From: Rubrobacteraceae bacterium
Lineage (GTDB): Bacteria > Actinomycetota > Rubrobacteria > Rubrobacterales > Rubrobacteraceae
Assembly: GCA_029240775.1 (NCBI GenBank)
Contig: JARDZQ010000118.1
Span: 1 to 6,239, forward strand
Reading direction: 5' to 3'
DNA length: 6,239 bases
Made by a program: the position numbers and the translations under genes. Below the pieces are notes generated by a model. It worked only from the letters and a program-made list of their open reading frames with translations. It was not told the origin of the DNA and made no database searches. Position 1 is the stretch's first letter. Each line of letters opens with the position of its first letter. Positions 1 through 5,759 of this stretch are shown here, one piece after another.

Positions 1-222
1 GTCCACGGCGAGCAGTTCGTCGCAGCTCCCAGCGAGCATTGCGGTGAAGACCCCGATCGAGGAGCCGGCCTCGAATCCCCGGTGGAACCTGCGGTCTCCG
101 AGCACCCCCAGGGTGCGCTCGTACTTCCTACGCTCGTACTCGCTCGTCTCGAAGCCCCAGGGGTCCGTGGACTCCTCGTAGAGGTTTTCGAAGTAGTCGC
201 GGTCGAGTCGCTCTCTTCTCAT
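1..222 (-). CDS. NodS-like SAM-dependent methyltransferase, N-terminal part (runs off the window)
   Basis: The first 74 codons of a gene whose 3' end lies beyond the left edge. The translation begins MRRERLDRDYFENLYEES, followed by DPWGF and SEYERRKYERTL, the N-terminal signature of NodS-like class I methyltransferases. Residues about 51-62 (FEAGSSIGVFTA) match the glycine-rich SAM-binding motif I (E-x-G-x-x-x-G), and LLAVD at the window edge is the acidic end of strand beta 2. Such proteins move a methyl group from S-adenosylmethionine to sugars or glycan intermediates; the substrate here is unknown. The start is firm: a perfect AGGAGG (231-236 on the complement) lies 8 bases upstream, and the ATG overlaps the TGA of the upstream dehydrogenase gene as ATGA. 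It is therefore the third visible member of a coupled set with that gene and the deacetylase. Confidence 0.85.
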   Translation of the reverse strand, partial: MRRERLDRDYFENLYEESTDPWGFETSEYERRKYERTLGVLGDRRFHRGFEAGSSIGVFTAMLAGSCDELLAVD

Positions 223-1376
223 GTGCGAGCCCTCCTCTCTTCGATGGCCCTCTTGCCAACCCGGGCGAGAGCCGGTTCGAGTCGGTGCTGGAGGAGAAAG
301 AGCTCGAGGTCTCGCCGGGCGCGATCCAGATCCGAGGCGGTCGCGAAGGGGTGAGAGCCAACGGCGCGGGCCGCCACGTCGAGGATGTCACGGGCGGCGG
401 CGGCAATGGACTCGCGAAGCTGGGTCGAGAAGTGGGCCGTCGAGGCTTCGGGGTTCGTGTCGACGAACGAGGCGGCGTGCTCGAGCCAGCGGTCTATCGT
501 TCCTCGCGAGGCGAGCATCCGACCCGCCGCCAGGGAGGCGAGGTCGTTGGGCTCCCTGCCCGCGCTCTTCGCGGCGAGGATGCCCAGGGCTCCCTCCACC
601 GCAGAGTCGGCGATACCAGCCCAGGTGACGGCCGTCCGGATCGCGTCGCGGCCGAAGTACGGCTCGCGCACGAGCTCCCCCGGCTCGCCGAGCACCGCGA
701 GCACCGCGGCTCCCTCGAAGACGACGCGGTGGCTCTCCGAAGCGCGCATCCCCGACGCCTTGAACCAACCGTCATCGATCTCTACGCCCTCGGAGAGGTC
801 GACGTACGCGAGCAGCGGGGAACCCGCCGGCTCCCCCGCCGGCGCGCGGACGGCCACGAGCGCGCGGTCGAGTCCCGTCGCGCCGCTGCAGAACGTCTTG
901 ACGCCTTCCAGTGAGTAACGCCCATTGGTCTTGACGAGCCGGGCCGGTGTCCCCTCCCCGGGTATGGGATCGGCACCCCAGACCCCGAGCCGGAGGCGCC
1001 CGGAGGCGACGGCCGCGAGTTCCCTGGAGCGCAACGGTTCGGGAGCCAACACCGAGAGGCGCTCGACGCCGTTGAAGTGGCCGTCGAGGATCCTGCCGAC
1101 CGAACCGTCGGCCCGCGCGACGGCGCGCAGCACCCTCCACTCCTCAGCGAAGGATGCGCGGCGCTTGTTCCCAGCGCCGGGTTCAGGTACGAGCATGGCG
1201 AGTATTCCTGCCGTTGCAAGTTGTTTGAAAGGGTCCTCGGGAAAGCTCGGGCGTGCGTCGCGTTCGGCGGCGCCATGGCCGACTCGGGAGAGCACGGATT
1301 GTAGACTCGTTACATCAAGCGCGCAGCTGCGCGTACTGGGGCGATCGCCTGGTCTCAGACGTTCACCGGTCGTCAT
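219..1376 (-). CDS. Acyl-CoA dehydrogenase-like flavoprotein
   Basis: A 385-residue protein, the normal length for the acyl-CoA dehydrogenase fold. Visible family parts are the N-terminal helical region (FPEDPFKQLATAGILAMLVP, about 45-64), the middle beta domain with SLEGVKTFCSGATGLDRALV (155-174) and VDLSEGVEIDDGWFKASGMRAS (192-213), and the C-terminal helical domain from about 245. The C-terminal segment ends RRDLELFLLQHRLEPALARVG and lacks the usual catalytic-Glu motif of fatty-acid beta-oxidation enzymes. A role outside beta-oxidation, possibly modifying an acyl or sugar intermediate, is therefore more likely; this is inference. The frame stays open up to 1688, but the start at 1376 is preferred: its ATG overlaps the TGA of the upstream deacetylase as ATGA, and residues further upstream are only antisense of that gene's frame. 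There is no strong ribosome site, consistent with translational coupling. Dehydrogenase, deacetylase and NodS-type methyltransferase genes recur together in glycan-type clusters. Confidence 0.86.
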   Translation of the reverse strand: MTTGERLRPGDRPSTRSCALDVTSLQSVLSRVGHGAAERDARPSFPEDPFKQLATAGILAMLVPEPGAGNKRRASFAEEWRVLRAVARADGSVGRILDGHFNGVERLSVLAPEPLRSRELAAVASGRLRLGVWGADPIPGEGTPARLVKTNGRYSLEGVKTFCSGATGLDRALVAVRAPAGEPAGSPLLAYVDLSEGVEIDDGWFKASGMRASESHRVVFEGAAVLAVLGEPGELVREPYFGRDAIRTAVTWAGIADSAVEGALGILAAKSAGREPNDLASLAAGRMLASRGTIDRWLEHAASFVDTNPEASTAHFSTQLRESIAAAARDILDVAARAVGSHPFATASDLDRARRDLELFLLQHRLEPALARVGKRAIEERRART

Positions 1377-2029
1377 GCGGTTGAATACCTGGCGGGGGCT
1401 ACGCTCATCGGTCGGGGTTTGCATCCGAGGAAGCGCGCGTGCTCCACCAGTTTCTCGAGCAGGGTGACGGTCTCTTCGCAACCTTCGCGCCTGGCACCGG
1501 GTCCGAGCGCGTCGTGCATGAGGACAATGGACCCGGGTTGGAGGTCGGGTCTTACGCGAGCGAGCATTTGCGACGCTGCGTCCCCCCGCCAGTCGTGCGT
1601 ATCGATGGTCCAGGCGACGAGTTCGAGCCCGAGGTCGTTGGCTAGGGCCCGCGTCCACGGAGCAACGGCGCCCCAGGGGGTGCGCCACAGGGTAGGGAGC
1701 AACCCGAGATCGCGAAGGGTTCGTAGACCCCTGCGTGCATCCTCCTCGACCTCGGCGCGGGTGAGTTCCGTATGCCTGAGGTGGTTCGAGCAGTGCAGCT
1801 CCACGGCGTGACCAGACTGCGTCATCCGGCGGACCAGCTGGGGAAAGCGCAACGCCAGCGGCGCGATAACGAAGAACGTCGCCTTGGCGCCCAGGCGGTT
1901 CAGCGTATCCAAGACCCTGGGGGTCCAGACAGGGTCGGGCCCGTCGTCGAAGGTCAAGAAAATGCGATCGTCGCTTTCGTCCTTTGGCCCGCTGCTCTCA
2001 AACTGTCTCAGACCCATGAAGGTCAGCAT
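1373..2029 (-). CDS. NodB-family polysaccharide deacetylase
   Basis: A 218-residue carbohydrate esterase family 4 (NodB homology) protein. All five family motifs are present in order: TFDDGPD at 26-32 (catalytic base and metal Asp), H79 and H83 in ELHCSNH (metal ligands), RTPW at 116-119, DTHDW at 143-147 and LMHD at 170-173 (catalytic His). It should remove N- or O-acetyl groups from a sugar polymer or glycolipid precursor using a divalent metal. No signal peptide or membrane segment is visible, so it probably acts in the cytoplasm on a precursor rather than on finished cell wall. An AGAGGAG sequence lies immediately before ATG 2029, which is very close; ATG 2017, four codons later, is an alternative start. 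The stop overlaps the dehydrogenase start. It sits 27 bases downstream of the DUF5872-type gene and may be read from the same promoter. Confidence 0.92.
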   Translation of the reverse strand: MLTFMGLRQFESSGPKDESDDRIFLTFDDGPDPVWTPRVLDTLNRLGAKATFFVIAPLALRFPQLVRRMTQSGHAVELHCSNHLRHTELTRAEVEEDARRGLRTLRDLGLLPTLWRTPWGAVAPWTRALANDLGLELVAWTIDTHDWRGDAASQMLARVRPDLQPGSIVLMHDALGPGARREGCEETVTLLEKLVEHARFLGCKPRPMSVAPARYSTA

Positions 2030-2056
2030 TCTCCTCTCGGTCAGGACGCTTGATGG

Positions 2057-2626
2057 CTAGAACTCATGCCCCAAAGTCTCCAGCAGGGTCTTACGCTTGC
2101 GGTTCGCCTGCTCGTACTCGCGAACCCTCTCCAGGTCCTCATCGGAGAGGCCATCTAGCTCCTTCTTTATCTCCTTGACGCTCAGGCCGTCGTAGTTCTC
2201 TATGGGGAGCGCCTCGGCGTCCTCGCACGCCTTCTTTGCCCCTTCGGTGTTAGGAACGTGCTGCCGACCCTCCCTCGAGCCCTCGCGCTTCTTCTGCTCC
2301 GTGGCGCGCTTCTCCTCTTCGCTCATGTTCTCCCATGCCTCTTTCGGGAGGTAGCGCTTTGTCTCGCCATCGTCTCCCCGAGCCCGGGCGTCACCTTCCT
2401 GGGTCTGCCACTCCTCCTCGGTCCACCTCTGCAGGTTCTTCTGGGACTCGTCCTTCTCGCCCTTGTAGCCGCCGTCCCGCTTCTCGTACTCCTGGGTCAG
2501 CAGCTGGGATTTGCGCGCGCTCCACTGGCCCTTGTTGCCGCCCCTATCGGACGTCTTGATCTCCTCTTTGATCCGCTCTCTAAGCTCGGGGTCAGTGTAC
2601 TTCTCCTCTTTGGACTTCTTGGCCAT
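2057..2626 (-). CDS. DUF5872-type highly charged hydrophilic protein
   Basis: A 189-residue protein very rich in Lys, Arg, Glu and Asp, with a single Cys (134) and no membrane segment. Residues about 9-130 resemble the DUF5872 pattern: KYTDPELRERIKEEIK, then KGQWSARKSQLLTQEYEK, LQRWTEEEWQTQ, TKRYLPKEAWENMSEEEK and a VPNT element near 124-127. Residues 141-187 form a separate C-terminal piece (YDGLSVKEIKKELDGLSDEDLERVREYEQANRKRKTLL), a short helical domain seen at the ends of other actinobacterial proteins. Function is unknown; the composition and repeated K/R-W-T elements would suit a nucleic-acid-associated or stress protein, which is speculation. The frame opens at 2698, but the start at 2626 is chosen because CAGGAGG lies 6 bases upstream and the protein then begins MAKKSKEEKYTD. 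Its stop is 27 bases before the deacetylase start. Confidence 0.85.
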   Translation of the reverse strand: MAKKSKEEKYTDPELRERIKEEIKTSDRGGNKGQWSARKSQLLTQEYEKRDGGYKGEKDESQKNLQRWTEEEWQTQEGDARARGDDGETKRYLPKEAWENMSEEEKRATEQKKREGSREGRQHVPNTEGAKKACEDAEALPIENYDGLSVKEIKKELDGLSDEDLERVREYEQANRKRKTLLETLGHEF

Positions 2627-2992
2627 AGGGTGCCTCCTGTTACGTTGTAGAGTGTCGCAATTGGGGCGAGCACTTCCCAGACGCTCACGGAAGAGCAAGC
2701 GCCCTGATGGCCATAAAAACTAACCGCAGTAAGGCACAGTATCGGTAATCCTCCACACAGAACGTGAGGTGCAGAACGGTCCGCCCGAGGGTAGCGAAGT
2801 TCCCGACCTCGATCCCGCACCCCAAATCTACGCCCCCTGTGTGAATTCCGAAGATATCTCCGAGATCGCCAAGAGGCTCTAGGAGCGGTCGGCGCTTCTC
2901 ACCTGAGAGCACGCCAACGGCCGGGCCGGCGACGTGGTAACGTCTGTGGCGTCGGCCCCATCTCTACGATTGACGGGTAGGAAAGGAGAGAA
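2627..2992. other. Gene-poor gap between divergent genes
   Basis: These 366 bases separate the divergently transcribed DUF5872-type gene (minus) and cupin gene (plus), so promoters for both should lie here. I could not identify a convincing -35/-10 pair for either. The best hint is TACGAT at 2965-2970, 22 bases before the cupin ATG, without a good -35. A short plus-strand frame (GTG 2769 to TAG 2882, 37 codons) and a minus-strand frame (2685-2912) are open but unrecognised and probably chance. Confidence 0.5.
2982..2988 (+). promoter_or_regulatory. Ribosome binding site of the cupin gene
   Basis: AAAGGAG four bases before ATG 2993. A second in-frame ATG four codons later (3005) has no such site, so this decides the start. 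Confidence 0.7.
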
Positions 2993-3331
2993 ATGTCCGA
3001 GAACATGGATAAGATAAAAGATGAGAGCGCTCCCAGGGGCGAGATGGGACAGAGGTACCTCGCCTCGGGCGAATCGGTCTCGATGCGCCTGTGGGACAGC
3101 CAGGAACCCGGAGATCCCAAACCGGAGGCCGCCAGGCCTTACGAGACGGTCGGATACGTGATCGGGGGCCGGGCGGAGCTGCGCCTAGAAGGCGACAGCA
3201 TCCCTCTGGCGGCGGGGGATTCCTGGACCGTCCCTAAGGGCGCGTCGCACACGTACGTGATCCTGGAGCCCTTCACCGCCGTCGAGGCGACCAGCCCCCC
3301 TGCCGAGGCCCAAGGCCGCGACGAAGCGTAG
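2993..3331 (+). CDS. Small single-domain cupin protein with incomplete metal site
   Basis: A 112-residue protein with one cupin beta-barrel. Cupin motif 1 is present only in its second half: E51 to G58 in ETVGYVIG matches the E(X)6G portion, but the preceding His-x-His is replaced (PEAARPY). Motif 2 is clear: G75, P81, G83 and H86 in GDSWTVPKGASH match G(X)5PxG(X)2H, with the usual Asn absent. Two of the three His ligands are thus missing, so binding of a small ligand or a non-standard metal site is more likely than classic dioxygenase chemistry. After the barrel comes the conserved-looking LEPFTAVEATSPPAE. There is no signal peptide; the protein is presumably cytoplasmic. The gene stands alone on the plus strand, divergent from the DUF5872-type gene, with no gene for about 760 bases downstream. 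Confidence 0.88.
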   Translation: MSENMDKIKDESAPRGEMGQRYLASGESVSMRLWDSQEPGDPKPEAARPYETVGYVIGGRAELRLEGDSIPLAAGDSWTVPKGASHTYVILEPFTAVEATSPPAEAQGRDEA

Positions 3332-3718
3332 GACTCGCTTGGCACGGTAGAGCTCTTCGACGTTAGAGGTACGCGCCCGACCTCCCGTACCGCCAACGCA
3401 TCATCGGAGTCGCCCCCAAGGTGGCCAGCGGTCTACTGCAGGCTAGCAGGAGCTACTCGAGTTCTCCCTATACGGCCTCGTCCAGGCCGCGAGGTACTTG
3501 ACCGCCTCCTCGGCACGGCGATCGTTGCGTTCCCTCGCGGCGGGTTATACGCGAGTTTCACAACTACCAGGCTGGCGTGGGAGAGGGAAACAGGACGAAC
3601 GAATCTATAGGGTGGCGCGTAGCCCGCCTTGGCGATAGCAGCACGGGATCGCACCTCAACCTTTTCAAATAGGCCTGACTTGCTTCGGCTTCCCCATCAA
3701 CCGAGGGGCTACGGATAT

Positions 3719-3730
3719 GAGTGGTGTCAA
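3719..3730 (+). repeat. 12-bp direct repeat, copy 1 (GAGTGGTGTCAA)
   Basis: Exact copy of the 12 bases at 3961-3972. A shorter version, TGGTGTCA, is also at 3953-3960. The copies lie on either side of the tRNA-like core, as arm-type integrase sites often do. Confidence 0.6.
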
Positions 3731-3780
3731 ACGGGTGGTGATCTGCAACCACGTCCTGTTCCTCTTGGCCGGTTTCCCCT

Positions 3781-3789
3781 GCAAATCTC
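3781..3789. repeat. 9-bp inverted repeat, left half (GCAAATCTC)
   Basis: Exact reverse complement of GAGATTTGC at 3865-3873. The pair encloses the tRNA-Thr remnant with 75 bases between. A related TGCAAATC recurs at 3780-3787 and 3881-3888. Confidence 0.6.
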
Positions 3790-3801
3790 GGGAAAATAGA
3801 G

Positions 3802-3848
3802 AGCCGACGAGCGGACTCGAAGCGCTTACCCCTGCTCATTACGAGTGA
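3802..3848 (-). pseudogene. 3' half of a tRNA-Thr(CGT) gene; probable attachment-site core
   Basis: Read on the minus strand, this contains an anticodon arm with loop CTCGTAA (anticodon CGT, Thr) and 3' stem TGAGC (complement of 3834-3838). It continues with a 7-base variable region, T-stem AGCGC, T-loop TTCGAGT, T-stem CCGCT, and the acceptor 3' strand CGTCGGC with discriminator T at 3802. The T-stem has one C-C mismatch; the anticodon stem pairs 4 of 5 with the bases just upstream (GATCA). No D-arm or 5' acceptor strand (expected GCCGACG) is found upstream, so it cannot make a tRNA. A tRNA piece running from anticodon loop to 3' end is the usual core duplicated when a tyrosine integrase inserts an element into a tRNA gene. 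No CCA is encoded. Confidence 0.7.
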
Positions 3849-3864
3849 TCGGTCACGTGTTGCA

Positions 3865-3873
3865 GAGATTTGC
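3865..3873. repeat. 9-bp inverted repeat, right half (GAGATTTGC)
   Basis: Pairs exactly with 3781-3789 across the tRNA remnant. Its last 7 bases (3867-3873, GATTTGC) also pair with GCAAATC at 3882-3888 across an 8-base loop, so a local hairpin is possible. Confidence 0.6.
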
Positions 3874-3925
3874 CTAGGGTTGCAAATCCCGCATATCTGA
3901 GCCGCTTTCTCTGCTCTGCCATGCT

Positions 3926-3944
3926 CAGTATTGCACAGTATTGC
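3926..3944 (+). repeat. Tandem CAGTATTGC repeat
   Basis: Two copies of CAGTATTGC (3926-3934 and 3936-3944) separated by one A, giving a 10-base period. Such spacing, one helical turn, would suit side-by-side protein binding; the function is unknown. Confidence 0.5.
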
Positions 3945-3960
3945 GTTCCCGGTGGTGTCA

Positions 3961-3972
3961 GAGTGGTGTCAA
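3961..3972 (+). repeat. 12-bp direct repeat, copy 2 (GAGTGGTGTCAA)
   Basis: Second exact copy of the 3719-3730 repeat, immediately following the partial copy TGGTGTCA at 3953-3960. On the minus strand it contains TTGACA, but no matching -10 at proper spacing was found. Confidence 0.6.
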
Positions 3973-4092
3973 TATGATCCTTCCACCAGCTTTGGACCGA
4001 TGCCTCTAGAACTCAAGCCAGCCTTCATGACCTCCGGTCGGTGAGAAGGGGTGGGTGAACGAGCCGTCGCCGCTGCCAGCTCTCTTCCCCCA

Positions 4093-4620
4093 TTATTCGA
4101 AAAGGTTGGCTGCGGCGGCCGCGCAATGCTCCAAGGCGGCGCGGTCTTCCTCCGAGAAGGCGTCCACTTTCTCGCTCTCGACGTCGATGGTGCCCACGAC
4201 CTTCCGTTCTGCGCGGTCCACGATCGGCACGATGATCTCCGAGCGGGTGGTGCCGAAGGCCTTCAGGTAGCGGGGATCTTTGCTCACGTCGCCCACCACT
4301 ACGGTCTCCCCCGAGGCGACGGCCGCACCGCTCAAGCCTTGGGTAACGGGGAAACGGGGATGTGCCGGCACGCCGAGTCCGTCAAAGGCGAGGTTTACGA
4401 TCTCGTCTTCGGTCACCTCGTAGAGGCCCACCCATCGGTAAGTACCGGCCCGCCGAATCGCTCGCGCCATATCAGCCGCCTTCCGTTCGCGATTCCCGTC
4501 GCCATCGAGTGCGCGGAAGACCTCATCGAGCAAAGGCGACTCGTCCATAGGGTTCATGGTAGCGATTGGCTGGATCGGGATCAAAAGGCATAAACTCATT
4601 TCTGGCCTGTAAGGCCACAT
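4093..4620 (-). CDS. GAF-domain protein
   Basis: A 175-residue protein whose residues about 30-175 form one GAF domain: RWVGLYEV (62-69), PVTQGLSGAAVASGETVVVGDV (91-112), TRSEIIVPI (125-133) and VVGTIDVESEKVDAFSEEDR (141-160). It resembles free-methionine-R-sulfoxide reductases in layout, but the three Cys positions of that family are His, Ser and Phe/Gly here, so reductase activity by that route is unlikely. A small-molecule or redox sensing role is inferred. Start choice: AAAGGAGG (complement of 4632-4639) lies 11 bases before ATG 4620, the only start with a ribosome site. However, residues 1-21 do not resemble the family, and ATG 4557 (MNPMDESPLL) or 4548 fits homologous N-termini better. 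It follows the SRPBCC gene by 24 bases on the same strand, a likely two-gene transcript. No obvious terminator was found downstream. Confidence 0.87.
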   Translation of the reverse strand: MWPYRPEMSLCLLIPIQPIATMNPMDESPLLDEVFRALDGDGNRERKAADMARAIRRAGTYRWVGLYEVTEDEIVNLAFDGLGVPAHPRFPVTQGLSGAAVASGETVVVGDVSKDPRYLKAFGTTRSEIIVPIVDRAERKVVGTIDVESEKVDAFSEEDRAALEHCAAAAANLFE

Positions 4621-4631
4621 ATTTCGATGCC

Positions 4632-4639
4632 CCTCCTTT
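4632..4639 (-). promoter_or_regulatory. Ribosome binding site of the GAF gene
   Basis: A perfect AAAGGAGG on the minus strand in the short gap after the SRPBCC stop codon. The spacing to ATG 4620 is 11 bases, slightly long. A 5-base stem (TGGCC at 4603-4607 with GGCCA at 4613-4617) lies just inside the coding start and could fold over the initiation region. Confidence 0.65.
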
Positions 4640-4644
4640 GTTGC

Positions 4645-5160
4645 CTACGGCCATCCGTGACCTTTACGCTCCAATCGATTGGCCGTCCTGAGGAGGCAGC
4701 GCCGTACCGCCGACTGCCGAAACCGGAAGATCCTCTCCAATTGTAGGCGCACCAGAGGATGAAAGAAATCACCTAACGGCGCAAACGGCAGCCTGTAGTG
4801 CACGGCGTCTTCGATGATGGTCCTTTCCCCACCATCGTAAAATCGGTGGGCGTGTCTCCAGAGTCGGTAGGGACCACGCACCTGCTCGTCTACGAACCCG
4901 ACCGGTGGCTCCCAATCCGTGATACGCGCTTGCCAGCGCAACCGAACCCCGAACAAGCGGAGTCTATAGTCGATCAGGGTTCCGTCTTTCGTGGCGATCG
5001 GGAGCGGTGTGAGGATCCGGAAGCGTAGTTCCGGGGGCGTGATACGCTCAAGCTTTGCCGCATCGGCGAAGAAGGCGAACACTTCTTCGCGTGGCAGCGG
5101 CAGGCTCATGGAGCTCTTGAAGACGTGTGTGATCACGCTCCATATTGTAGTCGGCGGCAT
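4645..5160 (-). CDS. SRPBCC-family (START/cyclase-like) protein
   Basis: A 171-residue protein with the helix-grip fold typical of SRPBCC ligand-binding proteins. Recognisable pieces are THVFKSSMSLPLPREEVFAF (11-30), FADAAKLERITPPELRFRIL (31-50), GTLIDYRLRLFGVRLRW (60-76), ITDWEPPVGFVDEQVRGPYR (80-99) and a C-terminal LERIFRFRQSAVRR helix. It presumably binds a hydrophobic ligand in a cavity; the ligand is unknown, and some relatives are annotated as cyclase/dehydrase-like or cell-division-inhibitor-like. The frame is open back to 5301, but residues before 5160 are Arg-rich and unlike the family. ATG 5160 has only a close GGAG (2 bases away), and GTG 5136 is also possible, so the start is uncertain. 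The gene precedes the GAF gene by 24 bases. An IS element begins 128 bases upstream, between this gene and whatever originally preceded it. Confidence 0.88.
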   Translation of the reverse strand: MPPTTIWSVITHVFKSSMSLPLPREEVFAFFADAAKLERITPPELRFRILTPLPIATKDGTLIDYRLRLFGVRLRWQARITDWEPPVGFVDEQVRGPYRLWRHAHRFYDGGERTIIEDAVHYRLPFAPLGDFFHPLVRLQLERIFRFRQSAVRRCLLRTANRLERKGHGWP

Positions 5161-5285
5161 TTCTCCGACGACTGGGAGCTGGTTACGCCGTCTTCTCCGA
5201 GATCGGTCACACTTTGCCTCATGCAATTGAACGTGCACCTCCGTCCCCCATACCAACGTCGATGTCGCTGGCGCAGGGCGCCTAC
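5161..5285. other. Upstream region of the SRPBCC gene, cut off by the insertion element
   Basis: About 125 bases between the SRPBCC start and the IS. The minus-strand frame stays open here but encodes an unconvincing Arg-rich extension. I find no clear promoter. Original upstream control sequences may now lie on the far side of the IS, at 6146 onward, where the minus strand shows GATAAT without a good -35. Confidence 0.4.
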
Positions 5286-5288
5286 TAA
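5286..5288. repeat. Target site duplication TAA, left copy
   Basis: TAA directly abuts the left terminal repeat and is matched by TAA at 6143-6145. A 3-base TNA duplication is usual for IS427-type IS5 elements. Confidence 0.75.
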
Positions 5289-5305
5289 GTGAGCCTAACA
5301 AAACC
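5289..5305 (+). repeat. IS left terminal inverted repeat
   Basis: GTGAGCCTAACAAAACC; matches the inverted right end at 16 of 17 bases (A versus T at position 10). Confidence 0.9.
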
Positions 5306-5327
5306 GTTGAGTGGGTAACATGAAAAC

Positions 5328-5759
5328 ATGGCTAAAGAACTGGTTACAGACGAACTGTGGGATACCATAGAACCGCTTCTACCCCCCGAACCACCAAAGC
5401 CCCAGGGCGGAAGACCACGCATCGAGGACCGGGCGGCTCTCACGGGCATCGTCTTCGTCCTCAAGAGCGGTATCCCCTGGGAGATGCTGCCCCAAGAGAT
5501 GGGCTGCGGCTCGGGGATGACCTGCTGGAGACGCCTGAAGGAATGGCAAGAGGCTGGGGTGTGGGAGAGGCTGCATCTTGTCTTGCTCAATCGTCTTGGA
5601 GAGGCCGACCAGATCGACTGGGAGCGTGCCTCACTCGATTCGGCTTCCATCCCGGCCAAAAGGGGGGCCCAAAAACCGGAGCGAATCCGACGGATAAAGG
5701 AAAGAAGGGCACCAAGCGCCACGTTGTTTCGGACCGAAAGGGCGTTCCACTGGCGGTAG
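5328..5759 (+). CDS. IS5-family transposase orfA product (N-terminal part)
   Basis: A 143-residue frame starting MAKELVTDELWDTIEPLLPP, the typical DUF4096-type N-terminal DNA-binding region of IS427-group transposases. It continues with GIVFVLKSGIPWEMLPQEMG (40-59) and the first catalytic Asp at 104 in SLDSASIPAK. After about residue 112 the translation stops resembling the family (QKPERIRRIKERR), because the rest of the transposase is in the -1 frame. Unshifted translation would give a truncated product with only the first catalytic residue, perhaps a regulator of transposition. An earlier ATG at 5320 is out of frame. Confidence 0.85.
   Translation: MAKELVTDELWDTIEPLLPPEPPKPQGGRPRIEDRAALTGIVFVLKSGIPWEMLPQEMGCGSGMTCWRRLKEWQEAGVWERLHLVLLNRLGEADQIDWERASLDSASIPAKRGAQKPERIRRIKERRAPSATLFRTERAFHWR

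Larger units (their letters stand above)
3332..4092. other. Long non-coding stretch holding an attachment-site-like region
   Basis: These 761 bases lie between the cupin gene and the GAF gene. From the cupin stop to about 3610 the frames are open by chance (one continues the cupin frame to a TAG near 3610), but no protein family is recognisable and no start has a ribosome site. The part from 3719 to 3972 is AT-richer and structured: it carries a tRNA-Thr 3'-half remnant, several short direct and inverted repeats, and no coding signal. A 6-base stem (GGTACG at 3368-3373, CGTACC at 3386-3391) follows the cupin gene, but there is no T-run to support a terminator. Confidence 0.55.

Noticed and set aside
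1377..1688. Upstream extension of the dehydrogenase frame to ATG 1688
   Set aside because: The added residues are Arg-rich and only overlap the deacetylase gene in another frame; the ATGA overlap at 1373-1376 gives a start matching family length.
2769..2882. 37-codon plus-strand frame from GTG ending SEDISEIAKRL
   Set aside because: No family recognised and only a weak start; it may be a gene fragment, but this cannot be shown from sequence alone.
3368..3391. GGTACG/CGTACC stem after the cupin gene as terminator
   Set aside because: A 12-base loop, a weak stem and no following T-run.
3564..3839. Minus-strand 91-codon frame starting MSRGKRFESARRLS
   Set aside because: Its first codons are simply the translated tRNA-Thr T-arm and acceptor region, and there is no ribosome site; the plus-strand SGLEALTPAHYE frame is likewise antisense of the tRNA remnant.
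3969..4028. 19-codon minus-strand frame (MKAGLSSRGIGPKLVEGSY) behind GGAGG
   Set aside because: The ribosome-like site is only 3 bases from the ATG and the peptide is unrecognised; too short to support without conservation.
4051..4593. 180-codon plus-strand frame opposite the GAF gene
   Set aside because: Shadow of the GAF coding sequence; no recognisable domain or ribosome site.
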